Positions 57,599 to 64,000 of a stretch of DNA of 64,000 nt are shown in pieces. A program made the translations under genes and the position numbers. How positions within the stretch are numbered: position 1 is the stretch's first letter; the number at the start of each line of letters is the position of its first letter. The DNA comes from Panax quinquefolius (lineage: Eukaryota > Streptophyta > Magnoliopsida > Apiales > Araliaceae). The notes under the pieces were generated by a model. It saw only the letters and a program-made list of their open reading frames with translations, was not told the DNA's origin and did not search any database. The DNA is taken from assembly GCA_020205615.1 (NCBI GenBank), contig CM035160.1, positions 5,248,437-5,312,436 on the forward strand, given 5' to 3'.

Positions 57599-60333
57599 CG
57601 TGACGCCCCAAAATAGGTATACATCACCCATTCGAAATTGTCAATACATGGTACGTAAAACAACTACAACTTTATTATTACAACAAGAAAATCATTAGTT
57701 TAAATACAAATATTATCTTCTGTATAATATCTATACTCAAATAAATCCTCATCACATTTATTGATACATTATTTTATAAAATGGTGAGGACTACTAAACA
57801 ACTCTCTCTAGAACCTTCATTCCATACCCCAGACTCGCACTCGCTTATATTCTCGCCTCCCGAGAAAAATGGAACAAAAAGGAAAAGGGTGAGCTCAACT
57901 AGCCCAATAAAAGAATATTATGACTAAGATAATATACAACAAATTATCGTTAGTCTTCAACAGGAAAAATCTAATAGAATACAATAGACAACAAATTTTA
58001 AATCAATATTCATGATGAAAATAATAATTCATTAGAAGAGTTAAGTAGAAATGCAAACTACTATCTTCATGTATGAATTTAAAAGTTCATCGTCTATCTT
58101 TTATCCCTCAGTAACATCAATCAATATACATCTGGAATCAAATATTCATCTTTGCACACTACAGTGCCAAAGATATTCATCGATTAGTCATGTTCATCTA
58201 AACACTGCTCATCTTTGCACTACTACTGACAAAGATATTCTTCAGAAATCATTCATCTTTGCACTACAAAGCCAAAAGATATTCAATAATATCATCATTT
58301 AAGACCGAGGATGATGAAAATATTTTTAAAGAAACGAATCCAAATGAAAACAAAATGACAAGGATTAAGGATTAAAGATTCGTACTTTGTTTTATCCATG
58401 TCCAAAAATACCTCAAAAATAATCATAGTGGTGTAAAATTCAAGAATGATCAAAACATGGATACAATCAAAGCTAGTATCCGAATAGATATTTTGGACAA
58501 AGAGAAGAAATTTCATTTTTCTATGAATAATGCCAGTATACGTGAATAGTCAGATATCGTGAATAGTCTTAATATCGTGAATAAGAACTCTCAACACCAA
58601 AAGATAGAAATTCCACAAAAACATCTTCACGCTTACTGAATAGTACTTCGTGAATAGTAACTTTCGTGATATAGTAACTCGTGAATAATAACTCATAAAT
58701 AGTAACCCCGATACATGAAAAAGTTCCAAATTTGATAAAAGTTCCAACCAATATTTCAAAGATAATGATATTGAAGAAATAATATCATTTGAGAAGAAAA
58801 TAACATCCCTTACCTCGAAAGATCGATCTTCTAAATTTAAACACCTGGATATAAAGGCTATGACTTGGACTTGCACCAGATAGCAATACTCAAAGTATAC
58901 TCAAAATACTCACAAGAATACGCTCGATAATATAGAGAGAAAAACTTCGATTTTAATGTGATTTTCAATTCTAACCCAAGACCCTATTTATAGAAATTGC
59001 TTAGAACACCAAAGCGTAAAATTTAATAAATTAATAATATAATTATATAAATTTCCTACACATGCCTAGAATCTGATTTCAGCCATCAAACACATGCCAC
59101 ATTCTAGAAAAAGTAAGAAAAACGTTTTTCTAATTTTAAATATTTTAAACTTCCAAAATCAATTATTTTGAGCTTGAACTTCAATAATTCATAATAAATA
59201 GCCCTTTCATCAGAAAATTCGAATCTCGCGAGTTTTTATAGGAAATTCAATTCTCTACAACTTTGCAAAAGAAAGTTTTTCCAAATTCCAAATAGAAATT
59301 GACCGAAATCCACAAACGGGCGATTTTACAAGCTTATAATCAAATTTCAAATCCAATAAATGGGGTCCACCGACATGTTTAACATGTTTTAAATATTTAT
59401 TGCAACAAAAATACTCTTCCTCCTCAGATACTCATATATCCCACATTCGTTGTAAAAATATCACCATTATTATATTATTAAAATATAATAATATATTTAA
59501 ATGAATTATTTTATCAGAAAAAGATAAAATTTCAATTTTCAACAATTGTCACAATAAAAATTTTCTCCATCTATATCCACATAAAATCAATATTTTTCTC
59601 ATCATATGAATCAATAATTAATTATTCACAAATAATATTACGTAATCACAATATCGACAACCAAGGCGGTTCAGGAAAGAGAGGGCTTTCCAATAAGAAT
59701 TTCTTCACTCTTGCCGCAATTAGGTGTCCAAACCTCTCCTTAGATGTAACTTTCTAGACATTGCAAATAATGTTATCTAATAATATTATTCGGATAATAT
59801 GAATTATTGCCTCGATAATGAAAAATAATGTAGTAATGACAATTATTAAAACAACAAAGAATATAAAATATCAACGCAGCAATTATTAACTCAATAAAAT
59901 CTTGAATAAAGAAATTATCGTGTAACCATTATTGAGTAGTGCCTTCTTACGTAAGAATCAATAATTGGTGCAATACCGTGTGCTCTTCTTGTGTTTTAAC
60001 CACCGAATTTTAACAATATTAATGGTAACAACTACGCCTGTATTTTTTTTAACCAACTTATATTTGTCGCTTTCTTCATCCAATCGCTTTTTCCGTTATG
60101 GGGCCCACACATGGTCATATGGCGACGCATTTAATATTCCCCGACGATAGCATTTAATATTCCACGACCAAACTAATATTCTCAAACAATGAATATTTTA
60201 TAACCACTTACTTATTTTAAAATATTTACGTATCTTACCCCTAACTATCCACATTAATCAAATCAACCCTTACTATTTCAAAATAATAAATAGAGAAAAT
60301 TAAATTTCATTAATAATAAGTTGGGGTCTTACA
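57599..60333 (-). mobile_element. Solo LTR F, nested in the LTR of D
   Basis: A single complete LTR (about 2.73 kb, CGTGACGCC...GTCTTACA) without internal region. It interrupts aaccctt|actattt of the D LTR. The right flank repeats cttac; the left has ccctt followed by a disturbed cttcg, so the duplication is partly lost or misread. Solo LTRs come from recombination between the two LTRs of one element. Confidence 0.85.
58145..58290 (-). repeat. LTR minisatellite with an inverted repeat per unit, solo LTR F
   Basis: About three units with ATCTTTG...CAAAGAT, the last ones shortened. Confidence 0.8.
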
Positions 60334-60396
60334 CTTACTATTTTAAAATAATAAATAGAAAATTAAATTTCATTAATAATAAGTTGGGGTCTTACA
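60334..60396 (-). repeat. Element D 3' LTR, proximal part
   Basis: 63 bp from cttactattttaaaat to gtcttaca. It repeats almost exactly the last part of F, giving the tandem look at 60,270-60,396. Confidence 0.9.
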
Positions 60397-61800
60397 ACCT
60401 CCCTCCTTATGAAATTTCGTCCCTCGAAATTGGCGTACGATACACAGTGTTTCGAAAAGGTGAGGATACCTCGCTTTCATTTCCGCTTTCCAATTCCTGT
60501 GTCATTTCCTCTATAGCATGATTCCTCCACAAAACTTTAACTTGTGGTATGACCTTTCATAGCGTAGGACATGCTCCTTCCTATCCAAAATCTTGACAGT
60601 ACCTCCTCATACGTTAAGTCTTCTGGCTATCTCGTCCTGTTCTAACTCTATAACGTGGTTCGGTCTTTCACATATTTACTGAAGTACGAGATATGTGAAA
60701 CACATTATGAACACGACATACATTTCGAGGTAACGCGAGTCTATAGGCTACATTTCCTACTCGGTCAAGAATTTAAAATGGACCAATAAATCGTGGATTG
60801 AGCTTTCCTCTCTTCCCAAATCTTGTAACTCCCTTCCATGGAGCAACTCGCAATAATACATGATCCCCTACACTAAATTCCACGTCCTTTCGATGAAGAT
60901 CCGCATAACTCTTTTATCAATCTTGTGCTGCTTTGTATCGTTGTCGAATCATTTGGATCTTTTCCGTAGTCATACGTACCAACTCGGGTCCCAACAGTGT
61001 TGCTTCACCCACCTCGCCCCAACATACCGAAGAGCGACACTTTCGTCCATATAATGCTTCAAATGGAGCTACACCTATACTTGCTCGATAAGCTGTTGTT
61101 GTAGGAGAATTCCACCAATGGTAAATACTTATCCTAACCGCCTTTGAAATCTAGGACACAGTAGTCTTAATAAATCTTCAAGAGTTTGAATAGTCCTTTC
61201 GATTGTCCGTCCGCTTTGAGGATGGTATGCTTAAATTGAATCGTAAATCCGTGCCCATAGCTTTTTGCAAGCTAACCCAAAATCTTGAAGTGAATCTTGG
61301 GTCACGATCCAAAACTATGGATACAGGGCATGCCATGAACCTCACAATCTCATTCACGTACATACTAGCAAGAGGCGTTCAAGTGAATAAGTCTCCGTGA
61401 CGGCAAGAAATGAGCGGACTTGGTTAATCTATCAACAATAACCCAAATAAAGCATTGATGCCTTGAGAGAACCGTAGGAAGACCCGTGAATGAAATCCAT
61501 GGTAATGTGTTCCCACTTCCATTTCGAATCTCAAGTGGTTGCAACGGACCCTTAGGTACCGGGATCTCGCGCTTTACACGTTGACAAGTTAAACACATTG
61601 AGATAAACTTTGCAATCTCTCTCTTCATATTGTTCCACCAAAATGTATGTCAAGATCACGATACATTTTAGTACTTCCAAGATGGATTGCAAATGGTGTA
61701 TTATGTGCCTCCATCATAATCTTGTACTTCAAATCAGAGTCGTTAGGAACACAAAGTCTAGAGAGGGACTCAAGTATTCCTTCTTCATCAATTCTCGCTT
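60397..61800 (-). pseudogene. Element D integrase and chromodomain-like tail
   Basis: After the polypurine tract (60,397-60,411) come the tail (60,420-60,800), the C-terminal DNA-binding domain (60,800-61,000), the core with the second catalytic Asp in a segment reading [16 protein letters not shown] (about 61,320-61,270), the first block near 61,500 with [11 protein letters not shown], and the zinc-binding part (61,560-61,700, CLTCQRVKRE). Small indels break the frame. B and E lack about 60,830-61,790 of this. Confidence 0.85.
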
Positions 61801-63120
61801 AATAGCTCCTTCAGATTTCTTCTTCATACGCATCACCCGGTCGCCTGGCTTGAGCAACCTTAACTTTTTCTATTAAAGTTGGCTCTACGCGATACTTTGA
61901 CATCATCGCACTCGTTCTCGCATATGATCTTCTACTCAACGCCACGTCGTGACCACGTTCGCTTTTCCGGGATGGTATTGAATAGTGTGGTCGTAGTCTT
62001 TCAATAGCTCGAGTCAACGTCGCCGCGCCGCATGTTGAGTTCTTTTTGAGTGAAGAAATATTTAAGGCTTTTATGGTCCGAATATATCTCCACTTTCTCC
62101 CCATATAGATAGTGCCTCCATATCTTTAACGAAAATGATTGCCGCTAACTCTAGATCATGAGTAGGATAATTCCTCTCATACTCTTTAAGTTGTCATGAG
62201 GCATAAAGCTATGACTTTCCCACGCTGCATGAGAACACATCCTAACCCTTTGCTCAAGCATCATTTGTAGATAACAAATCCATCCGAACCCGGATGGTAT
62301 TGTTAGAAACAGTCTTAAAATAAGTCTCTTCTTAAGCTCTTGAAACTCTTCTCGCATTCTTCGCCTCCAAACGAATTTTGTATCCTTCCGAAGGTTAGGC
62401 GAGTTAATGGAGTAGCGATTCGAGAAAACCCTTCCACGAATCTCCGATAATAACCAAATAAGCCCAAAAGCTACGACTTTAGTCACCGACTTCCGGTTGC
62501 TCTAACTTTGTATTGCTTCAATCTTCGTCGGATCAACAGATACTCCATGTTTTGACACCACGTGCCCAAGGAATGCTACTTCCTCGCCGAACTCGCATTT
62601 CTTCAATTTGGCATATAGTTTGTTTTCACGAAGCCTTTGGAGTACCAACTTCAAATGGTGCTCATGATCTTCACGACTTTTGGAATATATAAGGATGTCA
62701 TCAATAAAGACAACAACGAACTAATCCAAATATTCCTTGAATACTCGGTTCATCATATCCATGAAAGCCAGGAGAGCATTAGTCAATCCGAAAGACATGA
62801 CTAAGAATTCATAATGCCTATACCGAGTTCTAAAGGCGCCTTTGAATATCCTCGATTCTAATCTTCACCGATGATATCCGAATCGAAGATCGATTTTTGA
62901 AAAAGAATTGTGCCCTCTCAGAATCGGTCAAACAAGTCATCAATACGAGGTAGAGGATACCTATTCTTGATGGTGACATGGTTCAATTCCCGATAGTCAA
63001 TACAAAGTCGCATACTCCGCCTTTCTTCTTTAAAAATAAAACAGAGCACCCCAAGGAGATGTACTAGGGCGAATGAAACCAATGTCCAACAATTCCCAGT
63101 AGTTGGGCCTTTAACTCCTG
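61800..63120 (-). pseudogene. Element D reverse transcriptase and RNase H
   Basis: Both domains are present at the DNA level: RNase H at about 61,960-62,330, and RT from about 63,100 down to 62,340, with catcaataaagacaacaacgaa as the reverse of the FIDD catalytic box (about 62,697-62,720) and ttcaattcccgatagtcaatacaaagtcgc as the reverse of the DYRELN block. Frames are interrupted by indels. The three parts deleted from B and E (about 61,790-60,830, 62,320-62,010 and 63,110-62,520) are all retained here. Confidence 0.82.
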
Positions 63121-64000
63121 AAGTTCAATAGAGCCATTCGATATGGGGTTTTAGAAATGGGCTTTAGTACTAGGTTCAAGATCAATAAAGAATTCAACTT
63201 CACGTTAAAGGGGTAGACCAGAAGTTCTTCTGAAATACGTCGGAAAGTCAATAACAATAGGAATATTATTCAAATTTGACGTGTCTTTATTCAAATCCAT
63301 AACACGGGCTAAGAAAGCTTGACATCCGCTTTTCAATAAACGAATAGCTTTATGATTAGATATGATGATTGATTGATTTTAATGGTTTAGTTGTTTGAAT
63401 TAAATACAACAGTTGGTTAGGAATATGAAAACTAACAACCTTACGAAAACAATCAATTTTGGCATGATGAGTAGTTAACCAATCAATCCCTAAAATCACA
63501 TCAAAAGCAAGTATCTTTAAAGAAATAAGGTCAACGGTAAGGTGATGGTGCCAACTTGAATCAAACAAGATTTATAAGCAAAGTGGATGTGATGAAAGTT
63601 TCTCCTAACGGAGTTTCCACAGATAGGTCAAAGTCTAATTTCTCCTGAGTCAAGTTTAAACGTTGAGCACATGCAGGAGAAATAAATGAATGGGTAAAGA
63701 CCCCAGATTAAGTAAGGTATAAACTTTGCAAGAATTTATAAATAGCTTACCCGTGATCACCTCGTTTGGGTTTCTCGCATTTTGACCGATCCAACAAACG
63801 CTTCTTCCGGAATCGTTGACTTTGACTTTTTCTCGGGACGATCTTTTGAGTCACCGTCCCCATTGAACTAGGTTTCGCTACCGCATAATCTCGGCGATAT
63901 GTCCTTCCTTTCCACAATTATAGCATACCTTGAATCATTGTGGGCTTTGGTGATATGTCCCTCTTTCCCGCATTTATAAAGATATACGAATGGGGTGGTC
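63120..64000 (-). pseudogene. Element D protease and start of gag 3' part (partial at window edge)
   Basis: A 70-residue frame (63,568-63,356) reads LISLKILAFDVILGIDWLTTHHAKIDCF, the end of the protease domain with the canonical GIDWL. From about 63,760 the sequence matches the gag-protease link and zinc-knuckle coding DNA (ccacaattatagcataccttg at 63,914, the reverse of the CYNCG knuckle). Gag, primer site and the 5' LTR lie outside the window. Confidence 0.8.

Larger units (their letters stand above)
46194..64000 (-). mobile_element. Ty3/gypsy element D, possibly autonomous type, runs off the window
   Basis: Its 3' LTR occupies 46,194-47,422, 56,125-57,598 and 60,334-60,396, being split by element E and solo LTR F. 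The internal region starts at 60,397 and continues past 64,000. Unlike B and E, it retains integrase core, RNase H and RT. Its LTR belongs to the same family as those of B, E and F. Confidence 0.85.

Overview
This is nuclear DNA from a plant, most likely a eudicot. It is AT-rich, its genes have GT-AG introns, and it carries GPI-anchored lipid-transfer-protein genes, a plant-type F-box/kelch gene, a plant hAT transposase remnant and several Ty3/gypsy retrotransposons with LTRs of about 2.7 kb. I could not identify the species. No RNA gene, CRISPR array or bacterial-type operon was seen.

Left block (about 560-30,711): a deleted hAT transposon that has become the outer shell of a four-level nest. 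Retrotransposon C (minus strand, 2,790-29,652) lies in the hAT. Non-autonomous retrotransposon B (minus strand, 4,676-21,668, flanked by the 5-bp repeat gactt) lies in the 3' LTR of C. Retrotransposon A (plus strand, 9,932-20,086) lies in the gag of B. A and C are full-structure gypsy elements (gag, protease, RT, RNase H, integrase, C-terminal chromodomain-like tail), apparently of the Tekay/Del chromovirus type, with initiator-Met tRNA primer sites. All their reading frames are broken.

Middle block (30,712-45,852): the genic island. It holds, in order, a broken Ole e 6-like small cysteine-rich secreted protein gene (minus), an intact four-exon LTPG gene (minus), a head-to-head intact three-exon LTPG gene (plus), a decayed third LTPG copy (plus), and an intact single-coding-exon F-box/kelch gene resembling SKIP30, with two tiny upstream ORFs. 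The LTPG genes are cell-surface lipid-binding proteins and the kelch protein is probably an SCF substrate receptor; nothing suggests they work in one pathway.

Right block (45,853-64,000): a second nest. LTR fragment G is interrupted by element D (minus, running off the window). The 3' LTR of D is itself interrupted by element E (47,423-56,124, flanked by cctta) and by a solo LTR F (57,599-60,333). D keeps the full pol and is a candidate autonomous relative.

The most interesting signal: B and E, in separate nests, share the same three pol deletions (integrase core, an RNase H segment, RT core) and the same roughly 160-bp foreign filler, while keeping LTRs, primer site, polypurine tract, gag and protease region. 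That defines a non-autonomous gypsy lineage that transposed after it was deleted. Other signals are LTR minisatellites whose units each carry a small inverted repeat, and an opposed A/C pair that could fold into a long dsRNA.
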